In this document: piece after piece, positions 49,145-64,000 of the stretch
Position numbering within the stretch: the first letter of the stretch is position 1
How the letters are laid out: every line of letters starts with the position of its first letter
Origin: Hippophae tibetana
Taxonomy: Eukaryota; Streptophyta; Magnoliopsida; Rosales; Elaeagnaceae
Assembly (NCBI GenBank): GCA_037013495.1
Contig: CM072807.1
Location: forward strand, 7,567,001-7,631,000
Direction: 5' to 3'
Length of the DNA: 64,000 nt
Notes under the pieces: generated by a model
What the model was told of the DNA's origin: nothing
The model's input: only the letters and a program-made list of their open reading frames with translations
Databases searched by the model: none
Position numbers and translations under genes: made by a program

Positions 49145-51729
49145 ATGGACAAATCTTGGATGTCAAAGTGTAGAATTGAGCAAGACTATATTTCTGGAGT
49201 TGAAAGTTTCATGGAATTTGCTTGTAGAACTAGTAATACTGGAAGTAGTATGATTCGATGCCCATGCGTTAAATGTAAAAATGAGCGATTTCATGAATTT
49301 GATGAGGTTAAGTATCACCTTATCCGTAATGGTATTCTATTGAGCTATAAATGTTGGTATTATCATGGAGAAAATATTGATAATACTCATGGAGAAAAGT
49401 ATAATAAGAATGTGGGTGGATTACATACATCATATCATAATGTACAGACAGAAAATATGTTTCGTGGTGTTGAAGATGAATTACGCGGGGATGATCCCGA
49501 AACCTTTAATAAACTTATAGAAGATGCCGAAAAACCGTTGTATCCAAAATGCAAAAAATATACTAAGATGTCAGGATTGGTTCATTTGTACAATGTCAAG
49601 GCAAAACATGGTTTTTCTGACAAGGGATTCACAGAATTACTAACTCTACTAGTCGATATGTTTCCTGAGGGTATTGAATTGCCATCTTCAATGTATGAAG
49701 TGAAGAAATCTCTTAGTCGATTTGGCATGGAATATCATAAGATTCACGCTTGTCCTAATGATTGCATTCTTTATAGAAAAGAATATGAGACATTACATGA
49801 TTGTCCTATGTGTAAAGAATCGAGATGGAAGCATGGTACAAATGATACAACACATAAGAAAGGCGTGCCTGCAAAGGTTCTTTGGTACTTTCCTCCGATC
49901 CCTCGCTTTCAAAGGTTGTTCAATAGTAAATATACATCAAAGATGTTGACTTGGCATTCAGATAATCGATCTGATGATGGGGTGCTACGTCATCCTTGTG
50001 ATTCTCCAAATTGGAAAGTAGTAGATAATTTATCTCCTCAATTTTCATCTGATCCGCGCAATCTGTGTCTTGCCATTGCTGCTGATGGAATTAATCCACA
50101 TAGTTCCCTCAGTAGTAGATATAGTTGTTGGCCAGTAATTATGGTAACATACAACCTTCCTCCCTGGTTGTGTATGAAAAGAAAATTCATGATGTTAACA
50201 TTATTGATCTCAGGACCGAAACAACCTGGTGTTGATATTGATGTATATTTGCAGCCTCTGATAGATGATTTAAAGACGTTGTGGAATGATGGTGTAAATG
50301 TTTACGATGCATATAAAGAAGAATACTTTAACTTGAAGGGGGTTCTTTTATGGACAATTAATGATTTTCCTGCCTATGGAAACTTATCAGGACATGCAAC
50401 AAAAGGTTACAAGGGATGTCCTATATGTAGTGATGGAACTTCTGCAAAGTATCTTGTTCACGGACGAAAGATGTCTTATAGAAAACATAGGAGATTTTTG
50501 CCATCTGGACACAAGTTTAGATACCAAAAGAAACCGTTCGATGGTGAAGAAGATCATGATCATGCAACTCGACCTTTGCGAGGTATTGAGATATTAAGGC
50601 AATTGAATGGGATGACATTCAAACGATATGGAAAGATGAAAAAAAAACTCACCAAGTCTGGGAAACGAAGGAGGTCAACTAATGAAATTGGTGAAAATGA
50701 AAAAGATTTTGAACCGAATGGTTGTTGGAAAAAAAATCAATATTTTGGGAATTGCCTTATTGGAAAGACCTACACATTCGTCACATCTTAGATGTCATGC
50801 ACATTGAGAAGAATGTATGTGAAAGCTTGATTGGCACTTTACTTAATATACCTGGAAAAACAAAGGATGGCATTAAAGCAAGATTGGATTTAAAGAAACT
50901 AGGCATACGACCTGAATTGGAACCAAGGGTGGAAAATGATAAGAATCGAACATACTTGCCACCAGTATCATATACAATGTCAACAAAAGAGAAGGATGTG
51001 TTTTGTAAATGTTTGGAAGGTGTGAAAGTTCCTGATGGTTACTCATCCAACTTAAGAAATTTTGTGTCTATCACCGATAAGAGACTGTATGGATTGAAAT
51101 CACATGACTGTCATATCTTAATGCAACAGTTATTACCAGTTGCTATTAGATCAATTCTTCCAAAACATGTTCGAATATCAATAATTCGGCTTTGTTCATT
51201 CTTCAATACCATATGCAAGAAATCTATATCAATTGGCGAGTTAAATTCTTTACAGAAAGAAATTGTAGAAACTTTGTGTCTAATTGAAAAATATTTTCCT
51301 CCTTCTTTCTTCGATATAATGATTCACTTATGTGTTCATTTAGTTCGAGAGGTTCAATTATGTGGTCCTACTTACTTAAGGCGGATGTATCCTTTTGAGA
51401 GATATATGCAAGTCCTTAAAGGATATGTAAATAATAGATATAGACCTGAAGGATGCATGGTGGAATGCTACATTGCTGAAGAGGCCATTGAGTTTTGTTC
51501 TGAATACTTTAGTGGTTGCACTGAAATTGGGAATCCTACGCACAAGTTATTCTTAGAACGTCACATGATCCAAGTAGGTAACCCTATGCTTGGTGGAAGT
51601 AAGAAATTATTTATTGATCGCACTCGATGGGAAAAAGCACACCGAATCATTTTGGTAAATAATAACGAGGCACAACCGTACATAGAGTCGGTTCATGCCA
51701 TGAACCGACTTTACAATTTAAGTCTCTGA
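49145..51729 (+). pseudogene. TNP2-like CACTA transposase, one frameshift
   Basis: The N-terminal part (49145-50791) starts with a transposase-associated domain: about residues 3-75 with the Cys pattern CPCVKCKN and a YHGE end. A Transposase_21-type domain follows (from about residue 130, with TKMSGLVHLYNVKAKHGFSD, WYFPPIPRFQRLF, SGPKQPGVDIDVYLQPLIDD, LSGHATKGYKGCPIC). The conserved block ELPYWKDLHIRHILDVMHIE, then a DUF4218-type domain, are in another frame (50722-51729). The break lies at a run of eight A at about 50729-50736. A single-base length change there would explain it, so it may be a very young mutation or a sequencing error. The C-terminus stops inside the sub-terminal repeats, without the usual DUF4216 region. 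The enzyme would cut and move CACTA ends. Confidence 0.9.
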
Positions 51730-51790
51730 ATTTAAAGTCGGTTCATACAACCGACTTTAAATTTGTTTAAAGTCGGTTAAAAACTGACTT
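51684..51790. repeat. CACTA right sub-terminal inverted repeats
   Basis: Pairs of GAGTCGGTTCATG/CATGAACCGACT and AAAGTCGGTTCAT/ACAACCGACTTTAAA, then one more AAAGTCGGTT before the terminus. The last codons of the transposase frame overlap the first pair. Confidence 0.9.
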
Positions 51791-51816
51791 TTATACCCCT
51801 TATTGTAGTAGTGGTA

Positions 51817-53371
51817 GTTAATCATATGTTTAGTCTAATTCATTATGCTATGCTATTTGGTGTAATTTTTATTGGAATTATTAGGTTATACGATTTCTAT
51901 TTCTATTAATGCAATTTCTACTCATTGAATGAAGAAAAAATAAGAAATATTTCATTACAAAAAATTTACATAGAAATCATATTAAGTTAAACTAATTCAT
52001 AATTGAACTCGTTCATGTTACTATGATGTTAGTTTTAGGTAAGAAGTCAAGGCCAGAACCAAGAATGAAATTTTAGGAAGATAAATTAATTAAATAAAAA
52101 TTATAGTTGAATCATGTTAATCATTTATAGTACATTCAAAAATAAAGTTTAATACTCTAAACTTTAATTTAATAATAGAATTATAATTTTATTATATGAA
52201 AATCATATTAGAGACAATTATTTAACAACAAAACCTTTTTTTATACATATTTTCATGGATATTATTGAATATCATTTTTTAATTTACATTCTCTTTTTTA
52301 ACTTAGCTTCTAAATTGAAATTGGTTATTAAGTTATTTGTAATATGTATTAACTAGTAACTAAAATTTAGATTAAAAGATAATTTTAATAACCAAATAAA
52401 ATATAATTGTTTATAGAATGACAGTACAATAACAAATTCTATCATCTACTATGTAACTCAAGAAAAATAAACTACTTCTAAAAATTATGGGGTGACCAAT
52501 TTCTTTCACCTCCAATATAACTCTAAGAAAAACAAATTACTTCTAAATTTTTTGGGGTGGCTATGTACTCACAGTTAATTTTATTATTATATTTTTAATT
52601 AATAATAATTTTATACAACAATAATAACATTATAATATAATTAATTTTATGGATATAATATATGATTTATGCACTTTTTGGTAGCATTTACAAAACTCTT
52701 GTATCATCATTGTTAAAAATGGGCAAAAAAATTAGAGATTTGATTATTCGTAGTGTTAGTTCAGTTTTCATTCAATAAATTTTAAGAATTAATACAATTT
52801 TTGGTAAAAAATAAATATGTATTTATTTAGTTAAATATATATTTATTAAATTATATTATATATTAATTAATAATTAAGATTTATTAAGAAATTTTAAAAA
52901 AAAATCAAAAAAATGATTTTTTTCAAATATTTTTTAATAATCGTCCTGAACCGTTATTTGCAAGTAAAAAATCATTCTCAAACCATAACAATTTTCAAAT
53001 GATTTCAAGTATAAGTTTTATAATTCGATTCAGAGATAGTTATATCAAAAACCATCTCATCCGTACCTATGTCAATCTCTATGTTTATTTTTATTGTTAT
53101 AAATTTTAAGATTGTTATTTTTATATAATTTTATATTTTCTTAAAAAAAAAAACTAAATATCTTCGTTGTCTCGTCCACATTTTATCCTTACTCAAAAAT
53201 AAACTATATCTTTTATTAATAAATACAAGCACTACTTTTATTTAATAGCAAACACATTTATAACAACTAAAAAAAATAACCAAATTAGTGAAAAACCAAC
53301 TCATACATATAGAACTCTTTACTAGTTTATTAAAATGAGCCTAAATAGGATTTTTCGAGTTTCTGCTAAAT
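51817..53371. other. AT-rich spacer
   Basis: No gene or recognisable element. A short direct repeat with AACTCAAGAAAAATAAACTACTTCT and AACTCTAAGAAAAACAAATTACTTCT-type text lies at about 52456-52545. Confidence 0.5.
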
Positions 53372-54498
53372 TTGTTGGATTTTTGTCTAAAATGATCGTA
53401 TAAAATACAATAATTTTTTTTTAAAAAAGCTAATGGTTAATTTAGTTTTAAAATAATCAACTCGTAAACTCTCGAGCAAGTAATAGATAATTTCCTTTTT
53501 CTCTCTCTTCTAATTCAACAGTCTAGTTTTTTTTCTCTCTCCTTATTTTCAAAAACAATACAAAAAAATTAACTTCAACTACCTCTTTACAACTTTAAAG
53601 CATCGAAAAAATCTAATAATTTATTTTTATTATAAATAAAAAATTATAAAAACTTTAATAAATAATAAATAAAATTTTGAGTTAATAAAAAATAATGAAA
53701 ATAATTTAAATTTATATAATACAAAAATATATTTAATAATAAATATATAATTTTTTTATAATAAATAACTTATCAAAATTTTATTATAAATTAACTTAAA
53801 ATAATAATAATAATAAATTATAAAATTTTAAATTATTAAATTATTAAATTATTAAAAAATTTATTAAATAGTTACGATAATTTTTATGAAAAATTATTAA
53901 CATTTTAATCAAACAATTTTATAATAAATTTTGAAGTTATAAAAAACTTAAAATCATAATGTATTATGATATTCAATTAATATTATAGGGTATTATAAAA
54001 ATAAAAATAAAATAGATTACTCATTTAAACATAGACGCAATGAATAAAAAGTGTTAAAAACAAATGCTAATGTTCTTCAAAATAATCACTAAGTTATCCT
54101 TACCTATTTATCCATATATGTTGAACACGAAAAAAAATCATTTATTTTCTATATTTTTTTCACTTTTTTAGCATTTGTTTTTTTTTAAATAACTGAAATA
54201 TGATTTTAAATGATTTTTTAATTATAAATAATTATCATTTTCAATATATGCATAAATATATATTCATTTTATTATAAAATAATTTTTTATTTTTTATTTT
54301 TTAAAATAAAATTTTAATATATAATATGATAAAAGAGATTTGTGTATTTAAAATTAATTATAAATTTATAAGATGTTAATATTTTATTATGTTTATAATA
54401 ATTATGTTTTATAAAATAGGACTACATATCTTTTTTTATTATTTTCAAAAATAAAATTGTCTAAAAAACATGCTTTCAAGTTCAAGGTTAAATTTGGA
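53372..54498 (-). repeat. 1.1-kb dispersed repeat, reverse copy
   Basis: The inverted counterpart of 44138-45268. On the minus strand it begins with AACTTGAAAGCATGTTTTTTAG near 54490 and ends with TTTAGACAAAAATCC near 53372. The copies differ by many substitutions and small indels, so the duplication is old. The two enclose 8.1 kb that includes the foldback and the CACTA element. Confidence 0.65.
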
Positions 54499-55002
54499 TT
54501 ATTTTTACACTAAAACACAATTTGACCATTTTTTAAACGGGACATGCAACAAAATCCCAAATTTGTTCTAAAATCGTGGATGCAGATTATACAATTATGT
54601 AATATACCAATCTTTATGATGTATAACTTTAAAACCTGTACATTTTATACATAACTTATGTAAAGTTGTATATAAGTGGTTTGTATTTGATTGCATATTA
54701 TGTGAAGCTCAATCAGTATCACTAACATATAATATAACAAAGCATTTTAGAAGTTTAAAAAACGTACTAGATAGGATACAAAGATTGAATATAAGCTTAC
54801 CTAGCAAGAGGAAACAACATGGTTCTTAACAGTGAATACATAAGGGCAAACAAATCCATAAAGATATTATGCTCAGAGAGAGCTGTTAGTATAGAAGAAA
54901 TTTGAACCCCGACTGCTACTACTACATACCATGAGGCCCAAATACAACGGGAACGTGTACTGAGAGACCATTCTTGCAAGATTGAAGTGATCATTACTAC
55001 CA
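54499..55002. other. Spacer and probable 3' UTR of the ROP gene
   Basis: 54780-55002 has transcribed-like composition directly past the ROP stop codon and is probably its 3' UTR. There is no other feature. Confidence 0.5.
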
Positions 55003-58795
<3,793 letters not shown>

Positions 58796-61700
58796 AGAGG
58801 GAGAGATAGTTTACAGCTACTATTGATTCGTATGATATTTTCTAACTGCTATACATACATACATGTATATTTATACAATTGTTTTTACAGAGATACAAAT
58901 AAAGTACTAATTATTTTATACAATTTCTTTTTTAAATTATACCTCAAATTATCATTATAAATTATTATAATCTCACAATTTTAATTGTTATAATATATTT
59001 TTTATACAAATACTGTTTATTGTTACCCGTCATGTTTCTGTAAGAATAATATATATTATAAAAATATTGTTTTAATTTTATTCCATCAACAAATATATAT
59101 ATATATATATATTATAATTTAGATAAAATATTAGTTTTTTTTGTCACTTTTATTTTTCAACCTAAGCGAAGTATACTTTTTTATTATTTTCAATAAAATC
59201 ACATATATTTATATATTAAAACATAACTTTTAATTTAAGATGATATTTTTTTTCAGTTATATGGTGCATATTTTGTTTGTGTAATTACAATGGAAATATT
59301 GGTCTAAACTTATTATGCGTAAGATTTAAAAAATTGTATATTAAGATTTTATTTTTATTAAAACATCTAATATATCCGTTAAAAAAAATTAATTATATGG
59401 TTGAAGAGCTTTATAGCATAGACTTATTTATTCTAATTTTTTTTAACCATCTAATACCTACTAATTCTAGCGCAAAAATTGTGTTTTTTTTTCCTTTGCT
59501 TTTCTTGTCTATGATTAAATATCAATTTTCATGGAAGATCCATATAAAATGAAAATTAATAAAACAAATATTTCTGTTCAAATCCAAGATAACAAAAGTT
59601 AAAAAAATTTATTTAAAAAAAAGGATTTATTTCTTTAGTATTTCTTTCTAGATTTCAAAGCATTTATCATGTAAGAAAAGACAGAATAGGTTACTAGAGT
59701 CATTTATGTAAGGATGTTTAGTTAATGTTCACCAAGTTTGATAGCATTTTATTATAGTAGTGCATTTATGTTTGAGATTGCCTTGGAGTTCTTAAGAGAC
59801 TAATAAATAAGAAGGGATGAAATTACTCACATATTGTTGATTTCATTCTTTAAGTGGCACTTCGAGTTTTCATACTTAAAAATTGCATCTTTTCTTCAAA
59901 AGAATATTTGCCCAGCATGAGTTGTTAACAGAAGAAAATTGTTGTTTTTATTTTTTTTCAATTGAAAGAGAAAGATGTAGGACAAAAAGGGAATTTCCAT
60001 CCCAAAGTGTTGGTTCTCAAGTAAATTGTTTTGTAATCGGTTTTGTTTTTAAGTTTTAATATTTGAACCCAAATTCTCGAAATTAGAGTTGGTGGGTAAT
60101 TAATTTTATGTTTAAATTTAAAATTAAAATTAGATCGAAACTTAGTTACATTTTTTTTTCACTTTTATTGTTTTTGAAACTTAAAAAAATCATATTCCAA
60201 GTTTAATTTTTCTTTTATTAATTAATTTTATATTTTTATATATTGAATTTAAAGAGAATTAAACAAGAAAACATCATTTTTTATCAAACCATTTTTTTTT
60301 GTTTTTTTAAGTGAATTATAAAATATAAAATTAATTTCAAACATAAGAAAATAAAAAGAGACTAAAGTTTTTTTTCCCTTTGTTATATATAAGTTTATTT
60401 AGGGATTTAAAGTTGATATATGCAGCTCAAGGGGAACTTCAAAAGAAAATAAAAAATCACTTCATTTACAAGGAAAACTCACGTGTAAAGTTTGAGGAGG
60501 CAATTATGAGGGTTGAAATAAAAACAAAAACAAAATTACGTAGCCAAAGTAAAAAATTAATTATTTATGTAGAAAATTTTACAGATTTGTACTCCATTTG
60601 GTTACATGTACGTGAATAATGTACACGATTAGTTAAAATATTATGACATGATGGGAACAATAACTTTCCATATTCGGTGTAAAATCAAAGAAAAATATTG
60701 TGAATAAAAACATATCATAAAATATAAATAGCTTAAATTAAATTATTAACTTCTCAAAAATAATTATACAGCTGTTCACAGTCCCTTAAAAAGTAAAATA
60801 TTAAAAATATAACTACAATAATAAAAGATAATATACTTATTGTTACATATTTTTTTAAAAAATAGCTATTCTACTGACCATAGATATTTAAATCTTATAT
60901 ATTTTTCAAAATGTTTTATTATTATTGTTATTAAAAAGAGAACAAATGATAATTTCATATGTTTTTATGTATTTTTTTTCTTTTTTTATTATATTTATTC
61001 GAATAAAAAAATATCTATTTGATGTAATTAAAAAAATAAGATGAAAAAAAATGTAACTTGTGCAATTATTTTTTATTAAATTATCTTAAAAATTAATTAT
61101 TATTTTTATAATATCAAAAATGTATGTTAATATTTGAAAATAATTAAATATTATTTTTATAATATAAAAAATGCACGATCATATTGATAAAGTTTATATA
61201 TTGATCAGTAGTTTTATACCCTAGTTCCAATCCCCGTTGTACTTGTTCATTAACTGATATGTAAGGAACAAGGCTTAAAATTTTAGATGGAATCGCTTTA
61301 CACTACAAGGAGACAGTGGTTTGTGGACAAACAAATCGTAATTAAAAAAAGAACTTTTTCATTGCTTTATAGGTAGGTAGGTCTCGGTAATGACTGATAG
61401 ACATTATCTAGAAACTATTATAATAATAATTATTATTATTATATTTATTTAGAATTAAAATATTTTAAAAAAAATTATGAACAAAGTAAATTAAAAAATA
61501 AACTTTGACTTTTAAAATAAAAAATAATTATATAAATATATAAAGAAAATAACGTTCTAAGAATAATTATGATATAATAATTTATATTTTATTACAAATT
61601 AATAATTAAATCAAATATAAAAATACTTAAAATTATTTACTTTATAATTCATGTCATAATAAATGCAAGTATTAAAGGAATGAGGTGGCTTGCCTTTCCA

Positions 61701-62878
61701 AGAAAGAAAAGCTACCCAAAATCTAAACTGTTTTGTGGGGATGACTTGGCTTAGATTCTTTGCTTTCTAGGGACAGTGTTTTGCAGTAATGAATTGAAAT
61801 ACAAAGATCACTTAAAATGATTAAATCAACAGCTTAATTTAGATGGGGATGGCCCTTGGCTTTGAGTTTTTTTGACCCATTTTCAAATGTTCATATCAAA
61901 CTAATTGACTCTTTAACAACCAGAACCTTCTCTAAAATTTGTGGTGGTTGAGTTGTTAATGATTTGTCAAAGTCCAACCACCACATCATATTCGTTGACA
62001 TAAAGAAGCATTTTAAACGAACCACTATCTCAAAAAGGACTACTTCTTTACCTTTGTAGCCTTTTTACTCTCAGTAGTCAGTACTTAATAGATTAAGCAA
62101 TAGCATAACCTTTGAAAGAAAAACCCTACGCCCATGGACTAATCCTAACAAAAACAGTTTCTTAGGAAGCAAAATCTTGAGAGATTTTCTAACAAACCTT
62201 ATGGACTAATAATCCCTGACTACTGCTACACAATACTAACAAAAATATGTATTTGAATACTCACGTTTCGTTTTGAATCGTAGCCAGCACATGGACAATT
62301 TTATACCTAACTCATGCGCCTGCTTGGACGACCAACCTCCCTACCATTTTTATATATCTTTTTATCTGGCTCTTTCTTTTAGAGGTCTATGAACCTTAAC
62401 CATAAGCTCTACTCATTAAATTATAATGAATCGCATTTTCAGCATCTAAACTAGTGAGGAATAGAAGTCCTTGGCAACAACCAATATATATAAATGATGA
62501 TAAAAATGGAAGATTTTACTACATAAGACACATAAATTAGTGTACCCAAAATTGAACCGTCTACTCATTGGCTGCTCCATAATACTCTAAATGATTGCTA
62601 CTAACAAAACAATGTCGACTAGCTGAGTTCTGCATCTTCCCCTCCCTTCCTTAACCCCATGAATAAGCACCCTTTTATTTTGGAATATATTTGGAATCAG
62701 AAGCCAGACTCTTATAAGAGATGCACAAACCACTTGTGCCTGAACCCTCAGGCTGTATACGTTTAAACCAATGAACTGGACACCAACTCTATTACTCAGT
62801 TGAAAAATAAAACCTGAATTGCCTTGAGGTATTAATTAATTAACATGGAAGTTTAGCAGACAGTAATGCAAATTAGGC
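58796..62878. other. Intergenic DNA between ROP and the right-edge gene
   Basis: Mostly AT-rich and without a recognisable gene. A (TA)n run is at 59092-59111. Short plus-strand frames (59277-59552, 60380-60619) have no signature. 61680-62878 is less AT-rich and probably contains the 3' UTR of the right-edge gene near its end. Confidence 0.5.
59092..59111. repeat. (TA)n microsatellite
   Basis: A pure AT dinucleotide run. Confidence 0.9.
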
Positions 62879-63959
62879 TTAGATGTCTTCGTCGGAACTA
62901 ACATAATCCAACTCAATCATCTTTCCCGTCACTTGCTCGGGCTTCTTAGCAAAAAAATGTTCCTTCCCAGTTCTGTATCTTTTTGTATTTAGTTGTTCAT
63001 TTCTGATCAAACCAGATGAACCCCTGTTTGCAACAGATGACTTCCTGAGTAACAATTATGAAACTCTTTAATGATACATGCAGTTAGCATAAATAGATTG
63101 ATATATAACAAATTTTACATAAGAAGGAAATGCTCTTATAGACAAGCTACCTCTTCTCAAAGCTTGTGGTATGTTGGCTTCGAATAACTGTTTGCTTGTT
63201 AATGTTTTTTTGAGCTGTTTCCCCTGCAAAATATAGATGGGCTATGATCAAATTGCATACATGCTGTCAGCAAGAGATTATAAGGATGATAGCTTCTAAC
63301 CTGTGACCTCCGAAAGAAATCTTATTCCTTGTGAGTGTATATTTGTTGTCACCTTACCTGCATTGCTGTTTATAAAGATCAATTAAAGACATAAACACTA
63401 ATAAAAAACAACCACACCTAAGTTCTACAAAATTGAAATCAAAAGAAAAGGAACACGTTATCATGCCAATCTAGGGATGTGAAGTAGGGATCCCACATCA
63501 TATAGTTTGCAGGGTGCTTCAATTCTATAAACATTGAACCTGCTTTTGCAGAATTGTTTTCATAAACAAGCTTAAATTTAAAATAATAATAATAAAATTG
63601 ATAAAGAGGAATCTTATGCTCCAGTACACTGTTAGAAGATGGTGGATTTATCAGACAAATTATTTATTATCATATGCAATTTATGACGAACCTGAGTGCC
63701 TTTTTGAGTCCTTCCACAGATAATATTTTAACTGGTTGCTTGGATTTGCTCAGATTTGTTTTGTCAGCTAGAGGATCCAACAAGTAAATCCCTTCAGCCT
63801 TATGATAATTCCTGAATGCTGATCTTATGTTCCTGTGACCAAAAGATATGTGACAAGATTATTGCCTCTTCATACTACTAAGAACAAATTAAGCACTGGA
63901 CTCCTAACTTACCCTCCTTTGAGCTCAGTTCGCATTGTGGAAAATTTTTGTGATTCTGT
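62879..63959 (-). CDS. Unidentified protein, last five exons (gene continues beyond the right edge)
   Basis: Five exons on the minus strand chain in one frame with GT/AG introns: 63959-63913, 63832-63692, 63365-63301, 63223-63151 and 63044-62879, ending in TAA. Phases fit at all four junctions, which is strong evidence for a real gene. The part in the window gives about 163 residues. It includes MRTELKGGNIRSAFRNYHKA and LLDPLADKTNLSKSK, a basic Ser/Thr/Lys-rich stretch, and an acidic C-terminus ending DYVSSDEDI. No catalytic motif, repeat, signal peptide or membrane segment is seen. The basic, probably disordered tail would suit a nuclear or nucleic-acid-associated protein, but that is a guess. 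The left edge of the first exon is uncertain: 63959 or 63955. Confidence 0.75.
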
Positions 63960-64000
63960 CTATTGATATAATACATAGAGGAGCATAAGTTAGTCTACTT

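Larger units (their letters stand above)
47981..51816 (+). mobile_element. Complete CACTA (EnSpm) DNA transposon with target-site duplication
   Basis: The element runs from 47984 to 51813 (3,830 bases). The left terminus is CACTACTACAAAAAGGGG; the right terminus read on the minus strand is CACTACTACAATAAGGGG, and the similarity continues for about ten more bases. Both ends are flanked by GTA (47981-47983 and 51814-51816), the 3-base target duplication expected for CACTA. Sub-terminal regions are full of AAGTCGGTT words in both orientations. Inside is one TNP2-type transposase gene with a single frameshift. There is no second (TNPA-like) gene, and the transposase C-terminus runs into the right sub-terminal repeats, so the element looks internally shortened. 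Confidence 0.95.

Noticed and set aside
59742-59763. Possible CACTA right end (TTATAGTAGTG)
   Set aside because: Only about nine bases match, with no GTA-type duplication and no sub-terminal motifs.

Overview
This is a nuclear DNA window from a flowering plant, most likely a eudicot. The evidence is spliced genes with GT/AG introns, plant-only families (a ROP GTPase, a group F bZIP zinc sensor, a universal-stress-domain kinase, a P-class PPR protein), and very AT-rich intergenic DNA full of MITE-like repeats, a CACTA transposon and a relic of a plant pararetrovirus. I cannot name the species.

Layout. 1-330 may hold the 5' end of a gene leaving the window on the left (minus strand). 0.3-24 kb is repeat-rich intergenic DNA: a decayed transposon-type gene (2.7-5.2 kb), a Ty3/gypsy relic on the minus strand (5.4-8.3 kb), tandem repeats and several MITE-like copies. 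24-38 kb is the gene island, all on the minus strand: a bZIP19/bZIP23-like zinc-deficiency transcription factor (26.2-27.0 kb), a PPR protein with a probable extra N-terminal exon (30.2-33.4 kb), and a USP-domain protein kinase with ten exons (34.5-37.6 kb). 38-55 kb is an expanded spacer. It holds an endogenous Caulimoviridae fragment (41.6-44.1 kb), two related 1.1-kb repeats in opposite orientation (44.1-45.3 and 53.4-54.5 kb), a 0.3-kb foldback element (46.9-47.2 kb) and a complete 3.8-kb CACTA element with both termini and a GTA target duplication (47,984-51,813). 55-58.6 kb is a complete seven-exon type I ROP/RAC GTPase, minus strand. The right edge (62.9-64.0 kb) holds the last five exons of a gene I do not recognise, minus strand.

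Read right to left, ROP, USP-kinase and bZIP are in the same order as I recall for Arabidopsis AT4G35020 (ROP6), AT4G35030 (kinase) and AT4G35040 (bZIP19). The window therefore looks like a conserved microsyntenic block enlarged by mobile DNA between kinase and ROP and by a PPR gene between kinase and bZIP. The genes need not share a pathway: the bZIP controls zinc homeostasis, ROP is a plasma-membrane polarity/signalling switch, and the kinase belongs to a cytoplasmic family, some members of which have been linked to ROPs. I found no clearly undescribed biological system. The least explained items are the right-edge gene, the long foldback and the viral relic. Exon boundaries were set by hand from GT/AG sites and reading-frame continuity; no search was run.
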